Assembly (NCBI GenBank): GCA_029204225.1
Contig: CM055111.1
Coordinates: 25,105,874 to 25,169,873, forward strand
Source of the DNA: Diphasiastrum complanatum
Lineage: Eukaryota; Streptophyta; Lycopodiopsida; Lycopodiales; Lycopodiaceae
DNA length: 64,000 nucleotides
Reading direction: 5' to 3'
Positions 1-13,100 of this stretch are shown here, piece after piece (the stretch's first letter is position 1; each line of letters begins with the position of its first letter). The translations under genes and the position numbers were made by a program. The notes beneath the pieces are model-generated. The model was not told the origin of the DNA. It was given only the letters and a program-made list of their open reading frames with translations, and did not search any database.

Positions 1-2031
1 TTGGATCTTCCCAAGAACCAATCTTTCATTGCTCTTTCCTTCATAAGACTCCCTCTTAATGATTGCATCATAAGAAGTAGAAACCTCAAAAACATTAGAA
101 GCCATGAAAAAAATGATTAGTACATTCAACATAAGAATGATTGAAGTACTCTCTTTTTTCAAACAAGAACTTCTACTCAATGTTTTAGGTAATGACTCAC
201 ATGATAATGATTCCTCCTCACTATCATTCAAAATGACATCATTCAAAGTACATCCTACTTTGAACTCTTCACATACTTCTCTTCTTCTTGACTTGTGACT
301 ATCTCCCTCACCAAGTCTCTTGATAGAACCATTTGATCTACTCTCTTTATGAGGAAATGTGACTCCACTTGCTGCAAAAATGACTTTCTTGGACTCATCA
401 CTAAAAAATGTAGAAGAACCACCTCCTTCATGAATGCACCTAGCAACATCTTTTGACATATGATCAAAGAAATCATTAACAACAATCTTTTCCAAGGAAG
501 AACCTTCACCTCCATTGATGAAGTTAGCTCTTTCCTTATCTTTTGCATGCTTGCACTTGCCATGAAGAACCATTGAAACACCATCATTATCCTCAAGACT
601 AGCCAAGTTAGCACAAAGATGAACATCTCCAAGAAGCATATTAGATCTTGACCTAGATCTAGCATAAGGAAGCTTGTTAGACTTTGCATAAGATCCAACA
701 ATCTTATTGATGCTAAAAGATAACTTTGGAAAGTTGAGACCAATCTCCTTTTCCATTCCATCCTTTTTGTTAGCCATAACAAAAGCATCAAGCTTTAAAA
801 GTCTACCTTGTCTATTGCCCCTAGCAACCAAGATTTCTTCCTTTGTAATGAAACAAGCATCACCACCAAACTTTACCATGTATCCTTTCTTTATCATTTG
901 ACCAACACTTAGCAAATTCTTTGAAAGTGAAGGAATGTAAAGAACACCATCAAGTCTTGCTTTCCTATTAGTAGAGAGACAAATAGGAATTGAACCAATA
1001 CCTTCAATCACACACTCACCACCATTGGCCATGTGAATTGCTTTCTTGGCTCCATCATAAGTGACCAAAGAAGTAAAGAACTCCTTGTGACTAGTCATGT
1101 GTGAGCTAGCTCCACTATCAATCCACCATGAATCTTTGTCACCTTCACTTGATATTGGACTTGATGAACACATCAAAAGAGAATCACCACCACCTAGACC
1201 CTCATCATTAGTAGTAAAGTTGATTTGCTTGCTACCTTCATCTCTTTGCTTCTTCAAACATTCATTTGCAAAATGCCCTTTGATTCCACAATAAAAGCAT
1301 TTCAACTTAGACTTATCTTTCTTTTTTCCAAAAGAAGAAGTCTCACCTTGATCTTGCCCTTTAGACCACTTGCCTTTGCCTTTGCCCTTGAACTTGCCTT
1401 TGATGAACATAGCATCCTCTTCATAATGAGATGTCGATGTAGATCCACCTCCTCTTGATTGAAGCCTATACTCCTCATTCACAAAGATCTCTTGCAAATC
1501 CACAATACTTGGCAAAGTCTTTTGAATAGCAAAACTTTGAACAAGATTAGCATGATCATCCAACAAGCCATTAAGTATAACTTGAACAAGCTCTACCTCC
1601 TTAATGCTTTCATCAATACATGCTAACTCATCATTGAATGCCTTAACCCTCAAAACAAAAGCATGAGTACTCTCTTCCCTCTTTTGCAAACTTTGAAAGA
1701 TTTGCCTCCTAAGAGTAAGCACTCTTGATGTAGACTTGGATTCATAAAGCTTTTTCAAAATTTCCCAAGCCTCCAAAGATGATGTGCACTTACCAACTTC
1801 CTTGAGAAGTTCATTGGTAACATTCATCTTAATCATGTGTAGAGCTTTCTTTGCTCTCTTGTCATACCTCACTTGATCTTGAGGTGCTTGAGGTCTCTCC
1901 TCCACACCTGCAACAATCTCCATCAACTCATTCATCTCCAATAAGGACTCCATCCTCACCTTCCAAGTAGAATAGTTGATTGAGGTAAGCCTATCATTGC
2001 TCTCCAACATAAATCCACCACTTGTAGCCAT
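1..2031 (-). CDS. Copia Gag-protease ORF with non-integrase C-terminal extension (cut by window edge)
   Basis: Open frame of 677 codons from the ATG at 2031 to the window edge, with no stop. N-terminal Gag is close to the 1317-aa protein at 59841-63794 (shared STWKVRMESLLE near residue 22). CCHC zinc knuckle is C245, C248, H253, C258; the aspartic protease motif WWIDSGASSHMT has D305. Homology runs to about residue 425 (nt ~759). There the integrase zinc finger (HKRLGHPN, CEHC) and the D,D,E core should follow, but the frame continues for about 250 codons of Ser/Lys/Glu-rich sequence I do not recognise. A short patch, SNKLPYARSRSRS, resembles the pre-integrase junction. A 5' LTR, PBS and leader lie upstream. 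It may be a non-autonomous Gag-protease element or a chimera. The copia Gag-PR identity is certain; the C-terminal role is unknown. Confidence 0.85.
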   Translation of the reverse strand, partial: MATSGGFMLESNDRLTSINYSTWKVRMESLLEMNELMEIVAGVEERPQAPQDQVRYDKRAKKALHMIKMNVTNELLKEVGKCTSSLEAWEILKKLYESKSTSRVLTLRRQIFQSLQKREESTHAFVLRVKAFNDELACIDESIKEVELVQVILNGLLDDHANLVQSFAIQKTLPSIVDLQEIFVNEEYRLQSRGGGSTSTSHYEEDAMFIKGKFKGKGKGKWSKGQDQGETSSFGKKKDKSKLKCFYCGIKGHFANECLKKQRDEGSKQINFTTNDEGLGGGDSLLMCSSSPISSEGDKDSWWIDSGASSHMTSHKEFFTSLVTYDGAKKAIHMANGGECVIEGIGSIPICLSTNRKARLDGVLYIPSLSKNLLSVGQMIKKGYMVKFGGDACFITKEEILVARGNRQGRLLKLDAFVMANKKDGMEKEIGLNFPKLSFSINKIVGSYAKSNKLPYARSRSRSNMLLGDVHLCANLASLEDNDGVSMVLHGKCKHAKDKERANFINGGEGSSLEKIVVNDFFDHMSKDVARCIHEGGGSSTFFSDESKKVIFAASGVTFPHKESRSNGSIKRLGEGDSHKSRRREVCEEFKVGCTLNDVILNDSEEESLSCESLPKTLSRSSCLKKESTSIILMLNVLIIFFMASNVFEVSTSYDAIIKRESYEGKSNERLVLGKIQ

Positions 2032-2620
2032 GTTGAAGTGACCTGATCTTCTCTTTCAACCTGTTCCAATGCACAAAGCACTCTCTTGAATGTCAAAAAA
2101 TGAACTCAAGAAGAAATCACAAAGATATGGAACCTCTCAAATCTCTTCTAGCACTTCTAACTAGAAAATCAACACATAGAATAGTGAAATCTTGATCAAC
2201 CTATGATCTATCCTCAATCTAATGATTCTTGCCACTTCCTAAGATTGAAACACACTCAAATAAAGTTCAGTAACCTCACAAACTAGAGATCCAATCAAAA
2301 TTAGGGTTTTGACAAAATCACAAAAAATTGAATATCTCAAATTCTACATGCAATTTCTAGAAACTTGGTATATCTTCTTGTAGACTCCAATGAGACCTTC
2401 CTAATGCACCAAAAATCATCTAATTCCAGTAAGCCAAGTGTTAAATCGGAATTGATCAAGTATATAACCCTATATTGAGTTTTGACCTACAAAAGATCAA
2501 TTCTACACATGCAAAAATGCTGATTTTTGAGTAGAGATCAATCTAGCATGCTCTAGCATTGGTAACTCCTCAAACTTCTTGCTAAAGATGGCTGATCCTT
2601 TCATAACCTGAGACACAATA
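2032..2620 (-). other. Untranslated leader of the copia element
   Basis: About 590 bp between the PBS and the Gag ATG. No ORF of note is visible. Length and position match the leaders of the sister elements (57636-58379 and 63795 onward). Confidence 0.6.
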
Positions 2621-2632
2621 GCTCTGATACCA
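2621..2632 (-). promoter_or_regulatory. tRNA-Met primer-binding site
   Basis: On the minus strand reads TGGTATCAGAGC, the standard copia PBS complementary to the 3' end of initiator tRNA-Met. It abuts the LTR end at 2633 with no spacer, which fixes the LTR boundary. Confidence 0.9.
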
Positions 2633-3286
2633 TGTGAAGGATTTCAGATCATTCAAGATCCAATCCAAGTCCCAAATCTTTGGTTACAATAAGGAGCAAA
2701 CCAACAATCCTGCCAATGTAGAAAAATCAGCATCTACATACAAAATGAGATGCAAACTCTAAGAGATATTGATCAAACATGAACCAAAACATAAAATATG
2801 TTTGCTGTTCGTACAATTACAATACCCTACTGTATTTCACACGTGTGGAACCGAAAATAGCAATAAATGATCATTCTACACACAAGATTGCAAGATAACA
2901 CCAAGATAGTGCACCAATGAGTAGTAGAACCCAAAGAGAACCATGTATAATGATGAAATGAGAGAGAGAAGAGAGAAGATGTGTCTCTCCAATAGTTACA
3001 TCCTTTTATAGAGTTTCCAAACCCTATTTGGCCACTTGGCTTTCCCTCCAAAATGTAAACCCTACTATTTTTGGGTCTAGATTCAATGTACCCAAAGTTC
3101 AAATTTGAATCTCTCTCAAACTCGACTACCAACTTTCCCACACTTTCCAAAAGTGTTTATTGAATGTAGTTTAAACTAATATAACTTCAAAAAGTTTATC
3201 TCTAAGTCTAAAATGAGTTTTGGCCTCTTATTAACAATTTACCAAAATGTGACTAAACTAGACTAAACTAGTTGAAATCTCTCACA
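2633..3286 (-). repeat. 5' LTR of the Gag-protease copia element
   Basis: 654 bp bounded by TGTGA...TCACA. The inner edge abuts the PBS; the outer edge (minus strand TGTGAGAGATTTCAAC) resembles the 3' LTR start of the element at 59191-59845. It holds a palindrome CACACGTGTG at 2838-2847. The outer flank 3287-3291 (ctgca) would be the target duplication; the partner end is outside the window. Confidence 0.8.
3003..3011 (-). promoter_or_regulatory. LTR TATA box
   Basis: Minus strand CTATAAAAG inside the LTR, about 275 bp from its PBS-side end, as expected for the RNA polymerase II promoter of a copia LTR. Confidence 0.6.
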
Positions 3287-3291
3287 CTGCA

Positions 3292-4460
3292 CCACCTCCA
3301 ATGAAGCGTCAAACAAGCAGCAGTCCAAGAAGAAGAAAGGCTTCAAGGATAAGAAGACAAAGGCAGAACAACCAACAGCATCACAACCACAACAACAGCA
3401 CAGTCAATCATCGTTCAAGACCAAGCTATTTTGTAGATATTGCAAAAGAATCAACCACGACATCAAAGACTGTCATATCCTCAAGCATAATGAAACGAGG
3501 AAGAAGATGCAGCAGTAGCAAGAAGGCAACTCTAACACAATCAGAGGTTCCCAAGATGATGATAAAGCGCTGATGGTACAAGATCAACCCAGTAGAGATG
3601 CCCATCAATGGTATCTCAATTCAAGTGCTTCTCAGCACATGACACCATGCAAAGACCTATTCGCTACACTCACAACTACAGAATCAAAGTATATCTTCTT
3701 TGGTGACTCCAGTTCACATCAAGTCGAAGGCCAATGCTCTATTCGACTACAATTCTTTGATGGCATCACTGCATAGCTTAATGGCGTACCTTATGTACCC
3801 AAGTTAACTAAGAACCTATTGTCTATTAGCAAGATTACAGATCAGGGTTATAGAGCCATGTTCACTACCAACCGATGTATTATTTTAGATGAGAATTCAA
3901 AATAAGTCCTCTCTGCTTACAGAGATGGAAATTTGTGTACACTGAATCACAGTTTTTCACTTTCTGTTAGTTGTTCAGATGCTAATTTATGGCATCAAAG
4001 ATTAGGTCATCTAAACATGTGTTCAATCTTTATATGCATCACAAGAAAATGGTCAAGGACATGTATATAAAAGCTATTACTACAGCTAATCAGTCTGTCT
4101 GTGAAAATTGCTTACTAGGGAAACAGCCTAGAACTAGATTTCCAAGAGGACAAGCCAAAAGGGCGAAGTCCATTTTGTCACTGATACATAGTGACTTATG
4201 TGGTCCTATGAGCGTACCTTCATTAGGTCAAGCTCTGTATTTTATTACATTCATTGATGACTACTCCCGATTTACTAGAGTCATGTTCATAAAGAACAAG
4301 TCAGAAGCGTTCAATAGCTTCAAAGATTTCAAGCAATACGTTGAGAATCAAACTGGTCAGAGAATCAAGGCCCTACAGGGGAGTACTTGTCCAATGAAAT
4401 GAAGGACTACCTATCTTCATGTGGTGTGCACCATCAGTTTACTACGAGTTATACTCATCA
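3292..4460 (+). pseudogene. Copia fragment: Gag C-terminus, protease, integrase N-terminus
   Basis: Reads through a CCHC knuckle (CRYCKRINHDIKDC near 3430), a decayed protease (WYLNSSASQHMT near 3610, with Asn for the catalytic Asp), the segment LTKNLLSISKITDQGYRAMF, the GAG-pre-integrase motif LWHQRLGHLN and integrase up to VENQTGQRIKAL near 4370. Several frameshifts and stops (about 3777, 3905, 4040) break it. Both ends are cut: the left by the LTR end at 3286, the right by a gypsy-type LTR at 4461. It is related to the + strand element at 43235-46078. Confidence 0.8.
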
Positions 4461-5321
<861 letters not shown>

Positions 5322-5322
5322 T

Positions 5323-5340
5323 TGGCGTCGTTTCCAGGGA
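5323..5340 (+). promoter_or_regulatory. Gypsy-type primer-binding site
   Basis: tggcgtcgtttccaggga is two mismatches from the plant gypsy consensus TGGCGCCGTTGCCGGGGA as I recall it. It sits right after the LTR end and fixes the orientation of the LTR at 4461-5321 as +. Confidence 0.6.
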
Positions 5341-5344
5341 GCAC

Positions 5345-6442
5345 TGAAGAAACAAAACGTTTCAATTGCCAAAGCTTTGCTAGCTTTCAATCCTAAATTT
5401 GACAGAAAAGACACATGAAACAAAAATGTTCGCGAAGAATTTTGCGACACACGACAAGAAATTGTTCACGACACAACATCATTCGTGCTCCACAAAGGAC
5501 CAAGAAGATCAACCAAGTACCATGAGGTACAAACATTTGATCTGGTATCGTGACATCAGCAGAAGTGCTTTAAGACGTGGCTAATTCGTCACTCTTGTAA
5601 TCCATGATTAGCGATAGATATTTAATCTGTCGGATTAGAGAAGTTACTCGACACGACACGAAAAAGTTCGCGAACAATATACATTCTGCTTGATGCATAA
5701 AACAGATAGCCGAAAATATACAGAATATATGTCCGCCTATGAGCGAGACAATTTTGTAAGAGGATCAGTAGATCCAGAAGTCCGCTAGTAAGCGAGACGC
5801 TATTCATGGGAGAATTGTATTTCTCTCATGCCAATGCACTATGTGGATCTATCACACAGTGCTTGAAACCAAGAGGATCAACAAGTAATATTGTAGATGT
5901 TATGCACATATTATTCTAAATGATTGTATGATCTCGAATGAATTTTTGTCTGCTATTGTTTGTGTATCTCATTTACTTGTTTATTCAATTCCGCACACTG
6001 GTTTGATTTTATTGAATGCTGTATTAATCTATAATGTAGATCAACAGTGTTTGTCTACATTCTGGAAGATTGTAGGAATGATATAGCCGGCAGTGACCAA
6101 CAATCATATCTGAATTCCACACGAACTGATTTCGCTTCGCTTCACTTCGTGATTACTTAGCTCTCAATAAAAATCAATTTCAAAGCTCGTTCAAGTTTCG
6201 CTTCATTTCATTTTATCTAGTTTTATTTCGTTTCGTTATAGAGTCTAATTGATCTTTTCGCGAATTCTTCTCGTTTCGTTATAGAGCCTGATTAATCTTT
6301 CATGAATTTTTTTCGAACAAAAATTATTCATGGATAGAATAGTTTCGTGAAAGTTTTGCGAATCGTTTGAGAAACTCCCATCAATTTGTCACCAGAATTT
6401 TACTGGAACTACACTCAGTTTTTCTTGTATTGTATTCCATTA
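5345..6442 (+). repeat. 5' LTR of a decayed copia element (1.1-kb LTR family)
   Basis: Starts TGAAGAAAC like the LTRs at 33283-34534 and 38762-39999 and ends one base before a PBS. It carries the family's degenerate CGAAA/TTTCG pentamers (about 6120-6360). The left flank is agcac. No matching 3' LTR is in the window because the internal region is truncated near 9760. Confidence 0.75.
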
Positions 6443-6443
6443 G

Positions 6444-6456
6444 TGGTATCAGAGCC
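6444..6456 (+). promoter_or_regulatory. tRNA-Met primer-binding site
   Basis: Perfect TGGTATCAGAGCC one base after the LTR end. Confidence 0.9.
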
Positions 6457-6550
6457 TGTCATAATCTGACATAGCCACAAAGCTATCAGATCCAGGAGGC
6501 TAAGCATTCAAACAAGGAACCATCAACAAGTGAGAACACAATTCATAGTA

Positions 6551-7383
6551 ATGGCTTCAATAAGTAGCATACAGTCCAAAATCTATACGATCATTGACTC
6601 ATCAGGATCTAACTTCCTAGCATGGAAGGTTAAGACCTCCCTGAGTAGATGGCACCGAGGAGATGACTACAACTACCGGCAAGGAGCTACACAAATGGAG
6701 GGAGAAGAATGACAAGACAGTAGTCGTGTTATCATCATCCATCGAGGATAGCTCGACTCTTGACCTAGCTACACTCTCTAAAGCTAAAGAGATGTGAGAC
6801 ACTTTACTCACTAGATTTCAGACCAAATCATGCAATCAGATCATGCTGCTTGAAGATCAACTAACAAACCTGCAGTGGAATGGTAAAGATCTCACTTCCT
6901 TTATTAGGAAGATGAAGGATCTATTCCTTTCACTACACAATTTTGAAGTAGAAAATGCAGTGTCAACAGAGAAGCAGCTTACCTATCTGTTGAGAGCCTT
7001 ACCAAGATCCTTCCAGACAACCAGAACGCTGCTAGCAAAGGATCCTACTATGACACTCAAAAAGGCTGTTGTCGAGATTCGAGAAGAAGTCGAAGTTCGA
7101 GAGCACCTTGATCACAAGGATGCTTCTGACCAAGCACTCTATAGCAACAAGGAGAAAGCAAAGAAACAATTCAAGCCTAAGAGGGAGTCAGATCGAAGGA
7201 AGGATTGAGATCAGCAAAGACAAATGGAAAAACAAAGGAAGGTCAAAAAAGCAAAGTGGAGACAATAAGACGTGCATGAGATGCAAATGTGAAGGACATA
7301 CTGTTGATTCGTGTTGGCTAAATTCAAAAATCGAGTGTATCTACTGTCATAAGAAGGGTCGTGCAGCCATGGACTACTGGTAG
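6551..7383 (+). pseudogene. Copia gag with two zinc knuckles (decayed)
   Basis: The ATG at 6551 opens MASISSIQSKIYTII, matching the gag of the element at 33283-39999. A frameshift and deletion follow SLSRW near 6650, and another break lies near 7205. The capsid part (QLTNLQWNGKDLTSFIRKMK) is well kept. Two CCHC knuckles follow at about 7275-7380: CMRCKCEGHTVDSC, and CIYCHKKGRAAMDYW with the last Cys replaced by Tyr. The paired knuckles mark this subfamily. Confidence 0.8.
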
Positions 7384-7439
7384 AACCCAAGAAACAAACA
7401 AGCTCAAGGCAGATAGGAGAACAATAATAGTTCGTCCTA

Positions 7440-9760
7440 TGTCAAGGACGAAAATTCGATCGCCTACATCTGTCTAGACATGTGTGCAGTATCAACACCT
7501 AACATGCAGGAGATAATCCTTGATTCAAGAGCTACCTCGCACTTTGTCACATCAAGACGGATCATGTCTGATTTTTGAAGTGTAGATCCATCAAGATTTA
7601 TTGTTCTTGGAGATGGATCAAAACATCAAGTGAATGCTATTGGTTCACTACGACTCAACACTAATAGCAGAGACAGACGACTCGAAGATGTTCTGTTCGT
7701 GCCTACACTGCAGCAGGTTTTGCTATCAGTGACAAGAATAACTGATGTAGGGATGCGTGTAATGTTCTTAGACGAAGCATGCAACGTTGTTGATGCAAGT
7801 ACCAGTACATTGATCACTCAAGGTAGAAGAAAAGATAACATGCATCAGACTCATGGTGATTCGCCAGATACTCTATGGCACAGGAGACTATGCCATATTA
7901 ATTCAATGGCAGTATATCAAGCAAGCCATCATGGAGCAATCACAGGGGTGAGCATCTTGAATTCAACCAGTTCGATAACATGTGATGCATGTTTGAAGGG
8001 TAAGATGTCACGTACTCCTTTTGTCAAGGACTCCTATAGAACGACCAAGATTCTGGAGCTAGCACATTCTGACATCTGTGGATCTTTCAACATGATCTCA
8101 GTTTAAGGCTCAAAATATTACATTATCTTTATTGATGATTACAGTAAGTTTGTCAGAGTCTACTTCATTCACAATAAATCAGAAGCATTTGACAAGTTCA
8201 CAGAGTTTGGGCAGAAAGATGCACTGGTAATAAAGTGAAGCAGATCATAACAGATCAAGGTGGAGAATACATCCCAAACCAATTCATTGATTTCTACAAT
8301 GATCATGGAATCATTCACAAAAGAACTACATCTTACACACTACAACACAATGGTGTTGCCGAAAGAAAGAACAGGACTCTAATAGAAGCTGCTAGATGCA
8401 TGATGGCCTATTCGAAGCTCCAAGAGTGTTGTGGGCTGAAGTAGTAGCTACAGCTGCTTATATTCAGAACATGACAAGAAAATCTGGTGTTCCTCACACA
8501 ACACCACACAAGTTATGGTGGGGTAGAAAATCCAATCTGACTCACATTCGAATCTTTGACTGTGCAGCATATGCACATGTTCTTGACAAGATTCGAAAGA
8601 AGCTTGATGAGAAAGCAGAAAAAGGATATCTTGTAGGATATGACAATCATTTGTCATACTACAAAGTCTATATGCCAGAGAAAAATACAATGAAAACAGT
8701 TAGAGATGTCAAATTTGATGAGAGCAGAACAATGGCCAACAATGATCTTGTCAGTTATGAAGTCCTTGGAAGACAATACTATGATCTACCAAATGTAATA
8801 GAGGGAGCAGCGGACAAACACTCAAACAAAGATGTTCGAGTCGCACCTCATTCGAGTGACAAATCAGATGAAAAAAAATTCGCAAGCTAGCCTACTGCTA
8901 CAATACTTGTAAACCGAAATGGTTCCGAACCTAGCAGAGCTAATAAAGACAAGAGCATTGTAGTTCTAGGAGGATCTCCTAGAAGGTCGACAAGAGAACA
9001 AAAAGTGCCAGCAAGATTTGTGCCAGGTAGTGCAGCTTCTACGTCAGAAGAGTTTTGTGGATTCAATGGAGAACCACAGACATTCAAGGAAGCAATTGAA
9101 TGTCCAGAGAAGGACAAATGGATCCAAGCCATGAATGAGAAGATGGAATCCATGAGGAGAATAAGGTATGGACTTTGCAGCCATTACCAGATAAGCAAAA
9201 GACTGCAAAATGCAAGTGGGTATACAAGCTGAAGTATGGACCGAATGGAGACATTTCAAAGTACAAAGCCCGACTTGTAGCAAAGAGGTTTTCTCAAAGA
9301 TCCATATGGTATTGACTATGTTGAGACCTTCTCTCCTGTCATGAAACATTCGTTCCTACGTTTATTGTCTGTATATGCAGTTGCTTATGATCTCAGGATT
9401 CACATCGTGGATGAGAAGACAACGTTCTTACATGGTGAGCTAGACAAAGAAGTCTACATGGATCAACCCCCAGGCTACATCTCAAATTCACTTCCTACTT
9501 ATGCATGTAGAATACACAGGAGTATCTATGGTCTGAAGCAATCAGCATGACAATGGTATAAGAAGAAAGATCAAGCCCTGAAATCCTTAGGATTCAAGCC
9601 ACTAATAGCTGATTCCAATGTTTATGTATCTCAGGAGTATGCACCATCGCGTCGGGAGCAACAATTCTCTAGGTCAGCAAGAAGCAGACCATTGTGGCTC
9701 AGTCATGTTGCGAAGCAGAGTACGTTGCAGCAGTTAAAATGGCCAATGAAATCATTTGTC
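7440..9760 (+). pseudogene. Copia pol: protease, integrase, RT, RNase H remnant (decayed)
   Basis: Protease remnant near 7505 (ILDSRATSHFVTS, Gly of DSGA lost). Pre-integrase LWHRRLCHIN near 7880; integrase core includes HSDICG near 8065, TDQGGEY near 8255 and NGVAERKNRT near 8355, interrupted by a stop at 8104 and a frameshift near 8210. RT has motif A IVDEKTTFLHGE near 9400 and YGLKQSA, then a stop. The frame jumps at about 9630 straight to RNase H (CEAEYVAAVKMANEI near 9715), so the YVDD half of RT is deleted. The element is cut at about 9760. Confidence 0.8.
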
Positions 9761-10197
9761 TCTTCTTCGATTGTGGATTCGATGATTGTTCTTGACCTTG
9801 GATCAGCTTCTGATTCATTGTAGTCTTCTTGGAGCTTTTCTACTTCTGTCGCTTCGAGCCTTTGTTGACATATAGAGCCTGAGAGGAGGAAGTAGACGGA
9901 GTGTCTTGACTTCTTCGATTATCTTCTTGCTAGTAAGAGTTAAATCTGTGTGTGTCGATATGATCATCACCCAGTTCTCATATGTAGAGGGCAAGCTTAA
10001 AAGCAATGTCATAATTGCGACTTGATCGTCTATGACTGATCCGACAATGGCCATCTGTTGCAAGAGATTCTTAAACTGGTAATGTGACTCTGAAGAGAAT
10101 CACCAGTAGACATTTTGAATGTGAAAAATTTCCTTTGTAGATGTAACTTAGTAGCTACATCCCTCACATCATATAGTGGGTCCTGAATCCTATGTAT
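9761..10197 (-). pseudogene. Copia gag fragment
   Basis: Minus strand reads KLHLQRKFFTFKM near 10130 and VIDDQVAIMTLLLSLPSTY near 10020, matching gag of the + element at 44400-44560. No zinc knuckle or flanking LTR remains. It abuts the truncated + element on one side and AT-rich DNA on the other. Confidence 0.7.
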
Positions 10198-13100
10198 CGG
10201 TCATGGACATAACATTTTTTCCTCCTTAATCTGGTTTTGTCCTCAAAACAGGAAAGAATTATAAGAAAAGTTCATTTAACTTCCAATATCAGCCTAGAAA
10301 ATCATTATTCTTAGTTTGACTTTAATATCAAACAAGTACTCAGAGATAAACCTATTTTTCAAGCGATAATCTCTGCACTGGAGTACTACTTCGGTTTGAA
10401 AAGTACACTAAGCGATAAATTTTCTCATCTAGGTTATACTCACTATAAGTTATTAATATCACCTTCACGTAAAACACTTACATAAAACATTGAGTGAAGT
10501 ATTACCTAACTTAGGAGATTAAAGTTAAAGAAAATAATAATAAATAATAATTACAATCTGAAATTATCCACAAACTCTGGCAGACAATTCATAAAAACTT
10601 CCAAGTACAAATATCATTAGAATCCAATTCTAAGATATGATATCCATTCAACTAGAACCTCTAGGAGAATCATTAAGATAAAAATTGACTAACTCAACTC
10701 TGAGTATCCTAGATACTTTCTTGAGTTAAATGCTTCTATTTTAGCATCAAATACAAGAAAATAACATTCATTCATTTTAATATATTTGTCTATCCCCTTT
10801 GATAACTAGAGATCTAATCAAAATAAAAATGTACTCAAGTATCTGTATACCATAAACTATAGCAGAATAGCATTCACTAGACTAATTAAACTCTCCACAA
10901 GTAAAATACTTATCTTGTGAGAATGTCTGTGAGATTCATAAGCTCTCAATTAAAATACTAGAGTAAAGAGATTCAGAATATTGATTTAAATTCTTACTCA
11001 ATTAATAGATTAAAATCATCACACTTAAGAATCAACACAATTTCTTATAGTCCTCTAATAACAATTAAGTATCTATCTATGATCCGTCAATCATAAATAT
11101 TTAGATTTGTATGATTCGTCAATCATAATTTTCAGGAATCCAAACCATACTTAATTATTTAAAGGATAATGGAGTATATGTCCAACATAACTCAAGAAAT
11201 GTAAGAATCATTCCAAAATCTTTCTCACTTGAAAAATATTGGATTTTAAGAACATTCTCCAAACAAGATTCTCTGATAGAAGTGCTAGATATTCAAGTTC
11301 TATACGCCACTGGTAATTAAAGACAGAGAGCATACCAAAATGATAATGACAATCATCTTCAATCACAAAAACTTCAGATTACCATCTAGAATTAAATCTA
11401 GATACCCAAAGTCCTACTGAATATCAATTCAGTTATTATTCTCACTCTATACCAAGAATATTGTATATCCAATGCACATAATTTTAACTGACCCAATGAT
11501 TCATGTCTTACAAGTAATATAATTCAAACCCATCAGTTTCTGGTGATTCCTCATTACACTTATCGTTTTACCAATTAACTTCATCCTGGAGTAATTAACT
11601 ACTCAAGTTAATTGCCAATGACTCAGAAATCTTAAATGTATAGGTGAAGAATTCAATTATACTAGTATGACACCACATTTATATCCTTACCCAAGTCATT
11701 TATAAGTTAATCCATAAATCTTACATACAAAGATTTGTTAAGTATCTGTCAAAATAGCACTTAATCATATGCTTATGTTCACGGACTAGGTTAAGTATAC
11801 CAAATAACCCTAGTAACCAAGAATACACAATAGATTCATACAAGATTAATTGTACACATATGTGAATAATCTCACTATGAACCAACACATAAATACATTT
11901 TTATTTGGCAGATTCATCCAAAATCCACATATGTTACTCACATATTTCATTGCGATCTTGTAACTCAGATATAAAAGAAATTTTATTTCTCATGAGTAAA
12001 AATCATATCCGAAAAATCTTTGAGACAAATAAAATTCACTCCCAACAGTTTTCCTATCCAATTTCTTCTAATAACATAATTTCTCTCACTCAATCAACCT
12101 CTCTCTGATCCTAGTACTCAAACTAAGATTAAGTTGATTTACTACAAACATCCAGATTTAAATCCTAATCAAACTTACTCCTATTCCAATCAAAATGGAA
12201 TTAGTAACTTTTGACCTTTCACTATATTTCTTATAGATGATGATTCAAATTTCAAACCTGTTCTAGTTTCAGATTGTCCAGACAATTCCTAGAGAATTTC
12301 TGTTATTCGAAAAGTTTTATTAGGTATATTACGCTGAATCTATCCGAAATTACTTTCAGAAAAAATCTCATTTCTATATCTCAGCTGATTTTCTTTCGAA
12401 ACTATGCAACCAACAAATTTCCAAATAGAATTTCATCCCATCACTTCATGCTACCTTTTATAAAATTATCAGTTTCTATAAAAAAAAAATTAACATCCAG
12501 TATTAAGCAATTATTTACAGGAATTACCAAAATCTTAACTACGAAATACATTTCCCAATTACACTTACTACCACTGATGTCCACTCTTCTTCCCCCCTTA
12601 GGAATTTTAGTCCCTTGAAAATCTGTTGCAGCTAAGGTACAAAGAAAACGTAAAGACATTAGTAAATGTTTAAAGTTAATTACTGTAGAAAAAATTTTGA
12701 AACAATTTCAATTTTATCCTATACTTGGGTTAGATCACTATTATATAAAAATCATCTACTAGTATAAAAAACAGTACCAGTTGATTTTTTGCACATATTT
12801 CACTATGGAAATACAATCAATTTTTTAATTCCTATTATTATAAATTTTCCAATAAAATTGAACTGTTTTTCTTTTTATTTACTAGTTTGGCATTACTCCG
12901 TTAATATTGACCAAAACTATCCAAACATCAGAATATGAAATTACATGAATGGATACTAATAGGATTTCAGTAACTCTTAAACTGTATTCACTGTTCGGAT
13001 AATGAGTTCTATCACCACTCATTCAATCTAGCCATTTCATATTATTTGACAATTTTAAATTCAATTTTGATGAGTGTCTTACACAAACGTTCACTTGACC

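Noticed and set aside
255..791. 178-codon minus-strand frame
   Set aside because: It lies in a different frame of the same strand as the 677-codon Gag-protease frame, which has clear domain homology.
2827..3150. 107-codon frame inside the LTR
   Set aside because: Lies within a non-coding LTR containing the TATA box; no homology to retroelement proteins.
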